This document shows positions 44,460 through 53,746 of a DNA stretch of 64,000 nt, one piece after another. Position numbers and translations under genes: made by a program. Origin of the DNA: Gammaproteobacteria bacterium UBA3067. Lineage in GTDB: Bacteria; Pseudomonadota; Gammaproteobacteria; Pseudomonadales; UBA3067. Position 1 is the stretch's first letter; each line of letters opens with the position of its first letter. The DNA is taken from positions 1 to 64,000 of the forward strand of contig DFBZ01000161.1 in the NCBI GenBank assembly GCA_002366835.1. The letters are read 5' to 3'. Under the pieces are notes generated by a model. It was not told the DNA's origin. It searched no databases and worked only from the letters and a program-made list of their open reading frames with translations.

Positions 44460-45161
44460 TTGCCTAGAGTCATTCTTATCATCTCATTATTAATCCTCAC
44501 TGGATGCGCATCCGCACCAAGCTGGCCGCCAAAAGAAAATGCCATCATCTATGGTTTATCCCACGATGCCACCATGCGAAAAATCATGACACATTGCAGC
44601 AGCCAACAGCCTTTGCTTAAGGATAAAGCCTGGGCAGCGCAGAAGAACTGGTGGAAACGTAACGGGCTGTTTATCGAAGCGGCAGACTATGGTTTTTCTT
44701 ATAATCTGTTGACGCTCAATGGGGACAGGCAAGAAACCAGCGCTCGTTACGCAATGGCCCTCGCACTCGAAGTGGAGAAAACAGCCGATTCAAGGGCTAA
44801 AATCGTAACAACCTCCAAAGACCCAATAACCTGCGCGAAGGTTATTGGGGAATATAATGAGGGCTCCAGAGATTTAAATAAAAATTCTGAATTCCATCCA
44901 ACCCTCACCGCCTTGTACCAAACAAGAAAAACCCAAGGAGATGACCTTCTTCTCAAACAAGCGCAAGTTGCAAAGAAAAGCGGCAAAAGATTTTCCCGCA
45001 GCAGCATTACAGTTGAGCGCTTGATAAATAGAACAGTTTGCCCAAGAGCAAAAGTAAATACACTCAAGTCAAACTGGCCAACCGAAATTTTTGAAGCCAT
45101 TTGCCCGGATAAAAGCTACGCCCTGGTTTCCTGCGAGTGGGGTAACTGCAAAGTGCGCTAA
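44460..45161 (+). CDS. lipoprotein of unknown function
   Basis: The 233-residue product has a lipoprotein signal (IILISLLILTGC type, cysteine near residue 16). The mature part has KNWWKRNGLFIEAADYGFSY and several cysteines near the C-terminus (VNRTVCPRAKVN-like, FEAICPDKSYALVSCEWGNC), which could form disulfides. I recognise no family. The TTG start at 44460 has AAGGAGG about seven bases upstream. It follows the response regulator by 54 bp on the same strand and may share its transcript. A long hairpin lies just after. Confidence 0.6.
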   Translation: MPRVILIISLLILTGCASAPSWPPKENAIIYGLSHDATMRKIMTHCSSQQPLLKDKAWAAQKNWWKRNGLFIEAADYGFSYNLLTLNGDRQETSARYAMALALEVEKTADSRAKIVTTSKDPITCAKVIGEYNEGSRDLNKNSEFHPTLTALYQTRKTQGDDLLLKQAQVAKKSGKRFSRSSITVERLINRTVCPRAKVNTLKSNWPTEIFEAICPDKSYALVSCEWGNCKVR

Positions 45162-45179
45162 TACTATAACGCACTCCGA

Positions 45180-45214
45180 TCAGCAGCGAATGCGACGGTT
45201 GCATTCGCTGCTGA
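45180..45214. terminator. strong hairpin between the lipoprotein gene and mtnA
   Basis: CAGCAGCGAATGC (45181-45193) pairs with GCATTCGCTGCTG (45201-45213), a perfect 13-bp stem with a 7-nt loop, extendable by one T-A pair. No T-run follows on either strand, so termination is not certain, but its place between convergent stops suggests that role. Confidence 0.55.
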
Positions 45215-45224
45215 GAGAGTTAAA

Positions 45225-46247
45225 TCATAGCGACCGCAAAACATCATTTTTAATATCGGCCAAGTCATAAATGCCGCTATCTAACACCCAACCACACACT
45301 AGGCCCGCAGGTGTGACATCAAAAGCCGGGTTATACGCGCCCGCCTTGTGGGGGCTCCAGCATACTTCACCAAAACTGCCCTTCACCCCGGTAACTTCTG
45401 TTTTTGCCCTTTGCTCAATTGGAATAAATTTACCACTTTCACAATTCACATCCACCGTTGTATGGGGTGCCACCACATAAAAGGGTATATCGTGAAAGTG
45501 GGCAAGCACCGCAAGATTATAGGTGCCCACTTTATTGGCAAAATCCCCATTGGCTGCGATACGGTCTGAGCCGACAAAGATCTTATCCACCTTGCCCGCC
45601 TGCATTAAAGAAGCCGCCATGTTGTCACAGATAATCTGATAGGGAACACCTGCTTGCTCCATTTCCCAAGCCGTTAACCGACCACCCTGAAGCAGTGGAC
45701 GGGTCTCATCCACCCAGACAGAAACCCCTTCACGAATTCGGCACGCTTCGGTAATAACTCCGATAGCCGTTCCCACTCCCACCGTGGCAAGGCTACCTGC
45801 ATTACAGTGGGTTAGCAGGCGATCATCATTTTCCACCAAGGCTGCACCAAAGCTCGCCATAGCATTACACAGGGCCTGATCTTGCTCGAACAAGCCTTCC
45901 GCGCACGCGATGGCTGCCTCACGCCAATTTTCCTCCTTTAGCGCTTCGGCCATGCGGTCCATGCAATACATTAGGTTCACGGCGGTGGGTCTGGCTTGCC
46001 GCAATCTGGCCACACTTTCCAACAGGCTTTTTTGTGAGTGCTGCTGCTCTACCAAGTGCGCCACCAATAAAGCCGCGCCAATGCCAATTAAGGGCGCACC
46101 ACGAATCTGCAAGGCCTGAATCATCGCCTCCATCATTTCCACGGTATGGCATTCCAACCAGGTTTCTTGATGGGGTAGAAGGTGTTGATCCAGAACAAAT
46201 AGCTGGCCTGATTCATAACGCAAAGCAGTGGAGCTGAGTTTTTTCAT
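45225..46247 (-). CDS. mtnA: methylthioribose-1-phosphate isomerase
   Basis: MtnA converts MTR-1-P to MTRu-1-P in methionine salvage. The 340-residue protein (ATG at 46247; a TTG six codons upstream is possible) shows RGAPLIGIGAALLVA, the catalytic cysteine in THCNAGSLATVGVG, WVDETRPLLQGGRLTAWE with the catalytic aspartate region and GSDRIAANGDFANKVGTY. It is divergent from a hemerythrin-like gene with almost no space between them. No other methionine-salvage gene is in the window. Confidence 0.93.
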   Translation of the reverse strand: MKKLSSTALRYESGQLFVLDQHLLPHQETWLECHTVEMMEAMIQALQIRGAPLIGIGAALLVAHLVEQQHSQKSLLESVARLRQARPTAVNLMYCMDRMAEALKEENWREAAIACAEGLFEQDQALCNAMASFGAALVENDDRLLTHCNAGSLATVGVGTAIGVITEACRIREGVSVWVDETRPLLQGGRLTAWEMEQAGVPYQIICDNMAASLMQAGKVDKIFVGSDRIAANGDFANKVGTYNLAVLAHFHDIPFYVVAPHTTVDVNCESGKFIPIEQRAKTEVTGVKGSFGEVCWSPHKAGAYNPAFDVTPAGLVCGWVLDSGIYDLADIKNDVLRSL

Positions 46248-46258
46248 AGTCCTGTCTT

Positions 46259-46894
46259 TTGTCAAATATCAAAATTACATTTATGTGGGATAATAAGGGC
46301 TCAATCATTTTCAGAGTCCAGCAGCCATTGGCCACCGATACAGCACCCTTGCTCAGCGTACTTAATCACTACCATCAGCGGCTAGAAAATCTGTTTCTCT
46401 GCCAGCAAGAAGCCCTCGTCGAGCAGCGCTTTGAGCTGGCAAGCCAGCTTCTCTCTCACTACCAGGCGTTATTATCCGCCCATATTCAGCTAGAAAACAG
46501 TTTGCTATTACCTTTGCATGAGAAAGTAGAAAAACCACGCTGGGCAAGCTCCTTATACCTACGAGAACACGAGAAGATACTCACCCTCGTATCTCGCGCC
46601 AAAGAGAAGCTTGACGCAGCACAGTCAGAAGAAGGACGCTCACCGCGACGCGGGGCTATTGCACTGCTGGATTACCAGCGCACCATAAAGGGTGTATTGG
46701 AACACCATGAGCAGAGGGAAGAACAAGGGCTTGTTCCTGAGCTATCTGCAATGCTTGACCTCTCGGAGGAGATCAAACTGGCAGCGCAGCTTGAAGCGTT
46801 ATGGCAGCAAAGTTTTGCCGAAAGACAAGACGCCCTAAACGCCCTGCTGACTCAGCTTGATTTAGACGGCCTCTCGTACACAACGAAACTGTAG
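46259..46894 (+). CDS. hemerythrin-like HHE protein
   Basis: The 211-residue helical protein carries the HHE pattern of diiron-binding hemerythrin domains: NHYHQRLE, AHIQLENSL, YLREHEKIL and VLEHHEQREEQGL, giving the histidines and glutamates of an O-Fe-type site. Oxygen or redox sensing, or iron handling, is likely but not shown. The start is unsettled: TTG at 46259 or ATG at 46283, neither with a good ribosome site. Its last 43 bases overlap folA, which is convergent. Confidence 0.75.
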   Translation: MSNIKITFMWDNKGSIIFRVQQPLATDTAPLLSVLNHYHQRLENLFLCQQEALVEQRFELASQLLSHYQALLSAHIQLENSLLLPLHEKVEKPRWASSLYLREHEKILTLVSRAKEKLDAAQSEEGRSPRRGAIALLDYQRTIKGVLEHHEQREEQGLVPELSAMLDLSEEIKLAAQLEALWQQSFAERQDALNALLTQLDLDGLSYTTKL

Positions 46895-47367
46895 TCGTAT
46901 TCATTCGGCGGCTGTGCTGGAAAGTCCTCTCTGGCAATGGGCAGCCAGTCATTTTCATTAAATTCAGGGAAGTAAGCATCCCCTTCCACATCCTGATGCA
47001 CCTTTGTGAGGTACATTCTGTCTACCTCAGGCAGCATTAGACCGTAAATTTCTGCGCCGCCAATCACCACGGCTTCTTCTCCGCCCTCAATCAGCAGAAG
47101 GCTTTCAGCACGGGCCTTAGCGCTTTTTATATCGTGAACGATATGGCAGCCGGGATATTCATAGCTCTCATCGCGGGTAATTATAATGTGTGGCCTTCCT
47201 GGGAGGGGCTTACCCAAGGATTCGAAGGTCTTGCGCCCCATAATCAGGGGTTTGCCCATAGTGACCCGTTTGAAATATTTCAGATCCTCCGGCAGATACC
47301 AAGGCAGTTTATTATTCCGCCCAATGACTCGGTTTTGAGCCATCGCGGCAATAAGGGAAAGCTTCAT
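46852..47367 (-). CDS. folA: dihydrofolate reductase
   Basis: FolA reduces dihydrofolate to tetrahydrofolate with NADPH and is the target of trimethoprim. The 171-residue protein shows IAAMAQNRVIGRNNKLPWYLPEDL, then MGRKTFESLGKPLPGRPHII, VIGGAEIYGLMLP and the C-terminal Asp/His-like region. It is last in the TSUP-lgt-thyA-folA string, 20 bp after thyA. Pairing with thyA is logical since ThyA makes dihydrofolate. The end overlaps the convergent hemerythrin-like gene by 43 bases. Confidence 0.95.
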   Translation of the reverse strand: MKLSLIAAMAQNRVIGRNNKLPWYLPEDLKYFKRVTMGKPLIMGRKTFESLGKPLPGRPHIIITRDESYEYPGCHIVHDIKSAKARAESLLLIEGGEEAVVIGGAEIYGLMLPEVDRMYLTKVHQDVEGDAYFPEFNENDWLPIAREDFPAQPPNEYDYSFVVYERPSKSS

Positions 47368-47387
47368 AGTTAAATCCTTATGCCGTG

Positions 47388-48182
47388 TTATACCGCAACC
47401 GGTGCAGAAATATGGGGGTGGTGCTCATAATCTTCCAGCACAAAATCCTCGAACTTGAAATCGAAAATGGAGGACTGCTCACCGTTTATTTTCATGGTGG
47501 GCAGTTGGTAAGGCGTGCGTGCCAACTGGGTTTCTGTCTGCTCAAGATGATTAAGATAAAGGTGCGCATCACCAAAGGTATGAACAAAATCACCCGGCTG
47601 CAGCCCCGTTACCTTGGCCATCATCATGGTCAGAAGGGCATAAGAGGCGATATTGAATGGCACGCCGAGAAAAATATCCGCACTGCGCTGATAAAGCTGA
47701 CAAGAAAGTTTTCCATCGGCCACATAAAACTGAAACAGAGTATGGCAGGGTGGCAAAGCCATGTTTTCCACATCTGCAACATTCCATGCGCTGACGATAA
47801 GACGACGGCTATCTGGGTTGGTTCTAATCGCCTCTTCGAGCTGTTTGATCTGATCGATTTTTTCGCCATCTGCACTCGGCCAGGAGCGCCACTGGTGGCC
47901 ATACACCGGGCCTAATTCACCCTTCTCGTCTGCCCATTCATCCCAAATGCGCACGCCATTTTCCTTCAAGTAACGAATGTTGGTATCACCCTGCAGAAAC
48001 CACAACAATTCGTGAATCACTGATTTCAGGTGAATTTTCTTGGTGGTCACTAAAGGGAAACCTTCGCTCAAATCAAAACGCATTTGATGCCCGAAAATAC
48101 TGACCGTTCCTGTGCCGGTGCGGTCTTCCTTGCGAATACCCTGGTCTCTCACCAGACGCATTAGTTCCAGATATTGTTTCAT
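47388..48182 (-). CDS. thyA: thymidylate synthase
   Basis: ThyA methylates dUMP to dTMP with methylene-tetrahydrofolate. The 264-residue protein, the E. coli length, has the nucleophile in LPPCHTLFQFYV, QLYQRSADIFLGVPFNIASY and the folate-binding C-terminus ending in APVAV. It overlaps lgt by 4 bases, so translation is coupled. folA follows 20 bp later and regenerates the cofactor. Confidence 0.97.
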   Translation of the reverse strand: MKQYLELMRLVRDQGIRKEDRTGTGTVSIFGHQMRFDLSEGFPLVTTKKIHLKSVIHELLWFLQGDTNIRYLKENGVRIWDEWADEKGELGPVYGHQWRSWPSADGEKIDQIKQLEEAIRTNPDSRRLIVSAWNVADVENMALPPCHTLFQFYVADGKLSCQLYQRSADIFLGVPFNIASYALLTMMMAKVTGLQPGDFVHTFGDAHLYLNHLEQTETQLARTPYQLPTMKINGEQSSIFDFKFEDFVLEDYEHHPHISAPVAV

Positions 48183-48982
48183 TGTGCGCTTCCCTTATTT
48201 CCGTGGCGATAAGCCCATACCATAATCATAAAACCCGCCAAAATCATCGGTGTACTTAGTGCCTGCCCCATGGTTAACCAATTAAAAGCCACATAATTCA
48301 AATGCGCATCGGGCTGACGAAAAAATTCTACAAAAAAGCGAAAACAACCGTAGCCGATCAAGCCTAAGCCCGTTACCGCAAAGCGAGGCCGTGGTTTCGC
48401 GCTATACCAAAATACAATGACAAAAAGCAGTAAACCTTCGAGTAGCATTTGATAGAGCTGCGAAGGATGGCGCGGCTGTTGATCCACATGAGGGAAAACC
48501 ATGGCCCAAGGAATATCTGCAGTAGTCACCCTGCCCCATAGCTCACCGCCGATAAAGTTCCCCATACGACCCGCCGCCAGGCCAAGAGGTACGATGGGTG
48601 CCACAAAGTCCAGCACATCAAAAGGATGCTTACCCTCCTTGCGACTAAAAAGCACCAGAGCAGTTACCACACCGAGGAAGCCACCGTGAAACGACATTCC
48701 GCCTTCCCACACTTTAAACAACCAGAGGGGCTCGTCGAGGAAACGATCGAAGTGATAAAAAAACACATAACCCAGCCGACCACCCAACACCACGCCCATG
48801 GCACCGTAGAAGATTAGATCCCCGATTTGATCTTTGTTCCAAGCACCGCCCATCACTTTCGCTCGATAGGTGGCCACAGCCCAAGCCAGACTAAATGCCA
48901 AAAGATACATCAAGCCATACCAGTGTATTTTCACTGGGCCAAGCTCTAGGGCTATAGGGTTAATATCAGGGTAAACCAGCAT
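48179..48982 (-). CDS. lgt: prolipoprotein diacylglyceryl transferase
   Basis: Lgt attaches diacylglycerol to the lipobox cysteine of prelipoproteins in the inner membrane. The 267 residues include seven membrane helices, with HWYGLMYLLAF, VLGGRLGYVFFYHFD, GGMSFHGGFLG and the signature GLAAGRMGNFIGGELWGR. The lgt-thyA-folA order matches Pseudomonas. The lipoproteins in this window (barrel partner, 44460 gene, LptM) would be its substrates. Confidence 0.97.
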   Translation of the reverse strand: MLVYPDINPIALELGPVKIHWYGLMYLLAFSLAWAVATYRAKVMGGAWNKDQIGDLIFYGAMGVVLGGRLGYVFFYHFDRFLDEPLWLFKVWEGGMSFHGGFLGVVTALVLFSRKEGKHPFDVLDFVAPIVPLGLAAGRMGNFIGGELWGRVTTADIPWAMVFPHVDQQPRHPSQLYQMLLEGLLLFVIVFWYSAKPRPRFAVTGLGLIGYGCFRFFVEFFRQPDAHLNYVAFNWLTMGQALSTPMILAGFMIMVWAYRHGNKGSAQ

Positions 48983-49006
48983 GTTATCTCCTACCGTAAT
49001 TCCTAT

Positions 49007-49807
49007 TCATACTAAAACGCCGCCGCTAGCTACCAAGCGAAGCCCTATAACGAGCAGCAACAAGGCAAAGATTTTTTTCAAGGTACTTGCGGATACTTGA
49101 TGCGCCCAACGGGCACCGAGAATTGCAAACAAGGTGCTGCTTAGCACAATCCCCAAAAACGCTGGCAAATAAATATAACCAAAACTCAATGCGGGTAATT
49201 GCGCCTGCCCCCAGCCTGTGACGATAAAACCCAGGCTACCGGAAATGGCAATGGGTAAACCACAGGCCGCGGAGGTAGCAACCGCTTGCTGAGCCGGTAC
49301 ACTAAAGCGGGTTAACAAGGGCACCGTAACCGATCCACCACCAATGCCAAACAAAGCGGAAATACTGCCAATAAGGCCGCCCGAAGCAAACATTCCTCTG
49401 GCACTAGGAAGTGGTCGCCGAGCTTGAGGCTTGATTTCAAAACCCATTTGCACGGCCACCACCAAGGCAAAGATGCCGATCATTACTTGTAACCACGGGC
49501 CATGAATAAAATTTGCCAGCACCGCTCCCAACAAAGACCCCATCACGATGCCGACAATAAGCTGTTTGAATATCGCCCACTGCACCGCACCGTGGGCATG
49601 ATGGGTGCGTATCGAGCTGATGGAGGTCAGTACAATCGTGGCAAGGGATGTTCCCACCGCCATATGGGTGAGCACCTCTGGCGCAAAACCTTGTTGCTGA
49701 AATAAGTAAACGAGAACCGGCACAATAACCAAGCCGCCCCCCACACCGAGTAATCCAGCAAGGGTGCCCGCCACGCTGCCCAGTAGAATGTAGTACAGAA
49801 AAGCCAT
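49007..49807 (-). CDS. TSUP family anion permease (TauE/SafE-like)
   Basis: The 266-residue inner-membrane protein has about eight helices and the glycine-rich twin motifs of TauE/SafE transporters (SVAGTLAGLLGVGGGLVIVP and GSISALFGIGGGSVTVP). The family exports sulfite or organosulfonates or moves related anions. It lies 24 bp before lgt, and the same position holds a TSUP gene in Pseudomonas. The substrate cannot be assigned from sequence. Confidence 0.85.
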   Translation of the reverse strand: MAFLYYILLGSVAGTLAGLLGVGGGLVIVPVLVYLFQQQGFAPEVLTHMAVGTSLATIVLTSISSIRTHHAHGAVQWAIFKQLIVGIVMGSLLGAVLANFIHGPWLQVMIGIFALVVAVQMGFEIKPQARRPLPSARGMFASGGLIGSISALFGIGGGSVTVPLLTRFSVPAQQAVATSAACGLPIAISGSLGFIVTGWGQAQLPALSFGYIYLPAFLGIVLSSTLFAILGARWAHQVSASTLKKIFALLLLVIGLRLVASGGVLV

Positions 49808-49915
49808 ATCGACCCTAAAATAAAAGGCCGATTATGGCTAAATCATCCTGAAAACGCGACTGCTTTCGACGCACCATTGTTTTGCGTCGCTTCATGCTTC
49901 GCGTAGAATAAACGC

Positions 49916-50674
49916 ATGTGCCTTATTCTCTTCTCCTATCAAAACCACCCGAACTTCCCGCTGATTTTGCTCACTAATCGTGACGAAATGTACAGCCGTC
50001 CAACGCAAGCACTACATTGGTGGGACAAAGAGCCTTCCATCCTCGCCGGTAAGGACGAACAAGACGGCGGCACCTGGTTGGGCATCACAGAAACCGGCCG
50101 TTTCGCTGCACTGACTAATTTCCGCGAAACAGGGCAACGCTGCGGAATCAAAAGTCGCGGCCACCTCACCACGGATTTTTTATCCGGCAAGCAAACGCCG
50201 CAACAGTTTCTTCTCGAAGTAGAAAGCACACACCAACTCTACAATGGTTTTAACCTGCTCGTTGGCGACAAAAATGGGCTTTATTATTACTCGAATCGAG
50301 AGCAGCACACCCGCAAATTAGAACCCGGCTTCTACGGTTTAAGCAACCATCTGCTCAATACCCCCTGGCCAAAGGTAACGGACGGACTAGAGGGACTAAA
50401 AAACCTCACTAGGCAAGAACCAGACCCGGCAGCTTTGTTACATTTATTGCGCAATAATAACGTTGCGGACGATAAACGACTACCAAACACCGGCGTAGGC
50501 CTTAGCGCAGAAAGAATGCTTTCACCCCTGTTTATTCAGAGCAAGGTATATGGCACCCGGTCGAGCAGCCTGGTACTACTCGACCGGCAAGGCAAACTGA
50601 CATTTAGCGAAAAACGTTTTGGTAAGGAGGGGGCTGAGCTGGGGGAGAGTGGGTTTTCCTTTACTCTCGCTTAA
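49916..50674 (+). CDS. NRDE (TANGO2-like) protein
   Basis: The 252-residue protein begins MCLILFSYQNHPNFPLILLTNRDE, the NRDE family hallmark, then GKDEQDGGTWLGITETGRFA and NGFNLLVGD. The catalytic-like N-terminal cysteine is at residue 2, as in Ntn hydrolases. TANGO2 homologues are linked to Golgi or heme roles in eukaryotes; no bacterial function is known to me. It is a single plus-strand gene inserted between ptsP and the TSUP gene, both minus strand. Confidence 0.88.
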   Translation: MCLILFSYQNHPNFPLILLTNRDEMYSRPTQALHWWDKEPSILAGKDEQDGGTWLGITETGRFAALTNFRETGQRCGIKSRGHLTTDFLSGKQTPQQFLLEVESTHQLYNGFNLLVGDKNGLYYYSNREQHTRKLEPGFYGLSNHLLNTPWPKVTDGLEGLKNLTRQEPDPAALLHLLRNNNVADDKRLPNTGVGLSAERMLSPLFIQSKVYGTRSSSLVLLDRQGKLTFSEKRFGKEGAELGESGFSFTLA

Positions 50675-50718
50675 TCAGGCTAATACTTCCAGAGCGAGGC
50701 ACTGAGAGATAGTAAGAG

Positions 50719-52992
50719 CTACTTACCGGCACGGGTCAGACCACCCAGGCCTGCTTCACCCAGTTTTATGCGCATATAACTTTGTGCCATGGCGGCATTA
50801 TCCAGGCTCAGCACATGTTCCAACCAGTCTTTGGTTTGGCCGTGGCTTAATTGACGCAGCGCCCATTTCACTTTTAACAAGCTGCTGGCACTCATACTGA
50901 GGCTGTCATAACCCATGGCGCTAAGCAGTGCTGCGCCAGCAGGATCACCGGCCATTTCGCCACACACACTGATAGTTTTGCCCATTTCATGACAGGCCTT
51001 CACAGTATCAGACAGGGCGCACAATACGGCAGGGTGGAAGGATTGATAAAGACCCGCGACACGTGGATTATTTCTATCCACGGCAAGCATATATTGCGTC
51101 AGGTCGTTACTACCCACCGAAATAAAATCCACCATCGCCGCAATCTCACGAGCCTGGTACACCGCGCCAGGCACCTCGATCATCGCGCCAACCTGAGGCA
51201 TCAGTATGCTATAACCTTCGTTTTGCAATTCCATCCACGCTCGGTGAATAAGATACCGCGCATCTTCTAACTCAAGAATACTGGAGATCATGGGCAACAG
51301 GATACGCAGGTTATTTAAACCCGCGCTGGCCTTGAGCATGGCACGAATTTGAGAGAGGAAAATTTCCGGGTGATCGAGAGAGATTCGAATACCACGCCAG
51401 CCCAGAAAGGGGTTTTCTTCAGAAATAGGAAAGTAGGGCAATGACTTATCGCCACCGATATCCAGAGTCCGCATGGTCACGGGCAGAGGGGCAAAGGCTT
51501 CGAGTTGTTTCCTATAAATAGCCTGCTGCTCATCTTCGCTAGGGAAACGGTCTCTTGCCATAAAGGGAATTTCGGTTCGGTACAGGCCGACTCCCTCAGC
51601 ACCACGCCCCTTTGAGCGCACTACGTCAGCCATCAAACCCGTATTCACCCACAATGCGACAGCATGGCCATCGCTCATTTCACAGGGCAGCTCTCGGCAG
51701 GTTTCAAAATCCTGAACGAGTTGCTGCTCTTCAAGCAATATCTCATCGTAGTGCTGACGAATAGGCTCAGGTGCATTGAGAATAAGCTGCCCCTGGTAGC
51801 CATCAACAATCAGGCCCTGCCCTTCCAGCTTGCTAAGCCGCACATGGGATGCACCCACCACAGTGGGAATCCCCAAGGCTCTTGCAACAATAGCCATGTG
51901 TGAGTTGCTGGACCCGGTTACAGAAACAATGCCGCTAAGCTTCTCAATAGGCACAGCCATAATCATCGCCGTGCTGAGCTCTTCTCCCACTAAAATCGTG
52001 CCTTCTGGGTAGTCGCTATCACTGCGTTGGGGTTCTTTTTCCTGCAGCCGTGCTAATACCCGGCGACCAAGATCTTTAATATCCACTGCCCGTTCACGCA
52101 GGTAAGGATCATCCATAAGCTCAAAGTTGCGTGCATATTCGGTAATCACTTGCTTCAGTGCACCTTGCGCCCAGTTTCCAGCGGTGATTCTTCCTGCCAC
52201 CTCACCACCGAGGGCATCCTCGTCCAGAATACTGAGATAAACATCAAACAGGGCATTTTCTTCTTTTGGCAGGTTGGCCGCATGACGCACCTGCAAGCCT
52301 TTGATTTCCTGCCGCACGGCTTCCAGCGCCGCGCTGAGTTTTGACTGCTCTTTTTTAATGTTTCTGGGGGGTCTATCGGGAACAGAGTCGAAATCTGCTG
52401 GGGGATACATGACAACCACGGGGCCAATAGCAATACCGGGAGAACCAGCGATACCCTGGATGCGCTTTACCTGGGGCACATTTTTCTTTTTTACACCATT
52501 AGCAGAAAAGCCAATGGCCTCGGCATGGGCCAATACTCCAGCAAGTTGAGCGGAAAGCGTTATCAGGAAGGCCTCGTCTTCCTGCCCAAAACCACGCTCT
52601 TGGGCATGCTGAACCACCAGCACACCCAGGACTCTGCCATGATGAATAATCGGCACACCCAGAAACGCACTTAAACGCTCCTCGCCGGTTTCAGCAATAT
52701 AACGATACTTGGGATGAGAGGCAGCAGACGCCACGTTCACCGGCTCCTCACGTAGGCCAACCTGACCCACAAGCCCTTCAGAAAGCCCCAGAGTAGCTTG
52801 CCCAACCGACTTAGGGTTCAAGCCCTCGGTGGCCGCAAGCACGTAACAAGCCTTCTGGGTGTCGATAAGATACACCGAGCAAACGTCGGTTTTCATCGCT
52901 TTACGCAGAGAGAAAACCAGAACGCTTAGTGCGTCATCCAGGTCAGGTGCAAGGCTCACCTCCTGAACAATACGCTTGAGGGTATTGAGCAT
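50719..52992 (-). CDS. ptsP: phosphoenolpyruvate-protein phosphotransferase (EI-Ntr)
   Basis: PtsP is the first enzyme of the nitrogen phosphotransfer system, passing phosphate from PEP to NPr. The N-terminal GAF domain spans residues about 1-150, followed by the EI N-domain with the phospho-histidine in SNSHMAIVARALG, and the PEP-binding TIM barrel (LYRTEIPFMARDRFPSE, RTLDIGGDKSLPYFP, ICVCGEMAGDP-like region). I chose the ATG at 52992 (757 residues). It is 12 bp after rppH, as in many gammaproteobacteria. No ptsO or ptsN is nearby. Confidence 0.95.
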   Translation of the reverse strand: MLNTLKRIVQEVSLAPDLDDALSVLVFSLRKAMKTDVCSVYLIDTQKACYVLAATEGLNPKSVGQATLGLSEGLVGQVGLREEPVNVASAASHPKYRYIAETGEERLSAFLGVPIIHHGRVLGVLVVQHAQERGFGQEDEAFLITLSAQLAGVLAHAEAIGFSANGVKKKNVPQVKRIQGIAGSPGIAIGPVVVMYPPADFDSVPDRPPRNIKKEQSKLSAALEAVRQEIKGLQVRHAANLPKEENALFDVYLSILDEDALGGEVAGRITAGNWAQGALKQVITEYARNFELMDDPYLRERAVDIKDLGRRVLARLQEKEPQRSDSDYPEGTILVGEELSTAMIMAVPIEKLSGIVSVTGSSNSHMAIVARALGIPTVVGASHVRLSKLEGQGLIVDGYQGQLILNAPEPIRQHYDEILLEEQQLVQDFETCRELPCEMSDGHAVALWVNTGLMADVVRSKGRGAEGVGLYRTEIPFMARDRFPSEDEQQAIYRKQLEAFAPLPVTMRTLDIGGDKSLPYFPISEENPFLGWRGIRISLDHPEIFLSQIRAMLKASAGLNNLRILLPMISSILELEDARYLIHRAWMELQNEGYSILMPQVGAMIEVPGAVYQAREIAAMVDFISVGSNDLTQYMLAVDRNNPRVAGLYQSFHPAVLCALSDTVKACHEMGKTISVCGEMAGDPAGAALLSAMGYDSLSMSASSLLKVKWALRQLSHGQTKDWLEHVLSLDNAAMAQSYMRIKLGEAGLGGLTRAGK

Positions 52993-53004
52993 ATCCAAAA
53001 CGGC

Positions 53005-53550
53005 TTATGCTCCCTTTCTCAGCTTACTTTCCTTTGCAGGTTCGTTACCCTGGCAAAGTTTCAAGCCGTTTTCAATATATTGAATCATAGCACTGGAAAG
53101 CTCTACCAGAGCTTGTTGGTACACTTCCCGCTTAAATGAAATAACATGAGAAAGGGGGTACCAATAACTAACCCAGCGCCAACCATCAAATTCCTGCGGC
53201 GTATGATGTTTCACATCAATATGGGTTTCGGGGCAACGTAGATAAAGCAAAAACCATTTCTGTTTTTGCCCAATACACAAAGGCATACTGCCTGAGCGTT
53301 GGTAACGTTTAGGTAGGGTATAGGGCAACCATGCACCTGTTTGGGCAACAATTTCCACATCATCAGGAGACAAGCCCACCTCTTCTTTGAGCTCTCGGTA
53401 CAGTGCCTGTTCGGCAGACTCACCTTCATCAAGCCCGCCCTGAGGAAATTGCCAGGATTTCTGCCCTACCCGGCGCGCCCACAGTAGCTGACCTCGGTCA
53501 TTAAAAATAACAATGCCAACATTAAATCGAAATCCATCCGAATCTATCAC
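53005..53550 (-). CDS. rppH: RNA pyrophosphohydrolase
   Basis: RppH removes the 5' pyrophosphate from mRNA and so starts RNase E-dependent decay. The 181-residue Nudix protein shows the box GGLDEGESAEQALYRELKEE, complete with the metal glutamates. The GTG at 53550 has AAAGG seven bases upstream. The gene precedes ptsP by 12 bp and is divergent from the HAD phosphatase gene. Confidence 0.95.
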   Translation of the reverse strand: MIDSDGFRFNVGIVIFNDRGQLLWARRVGQKSWQFPQGGLDEGESAEQALYRELKEEVGLSPDDVEIVAQTGAWLPYTLPKRYQRSGSMPLCIGQKQKWFLLYLRCPETHIDVKHHTPQEFDGWRWVSYWYPLSHVISFKREVYQQALVELSSAMIQYIENGLKLCQGNEPAKESKLRKGA

Positions 53551-53746
53551 AATAACAACCTTTAACCTCTGGCAAAACTGGCGACCTACATTGATACCCT
53601 ATTCGCTACTTTCCATCAATCACTCTTTCTCCTATTTATCTGATTAGTAAGACATAAGCTGTAGCAAAGTGGCAATTGATCTATAATCCCCTCTGGCTGG
53701 CCTGCCGTATGCAGCCCGCCCCCATGCTCTTAATAGTGAAACAACC

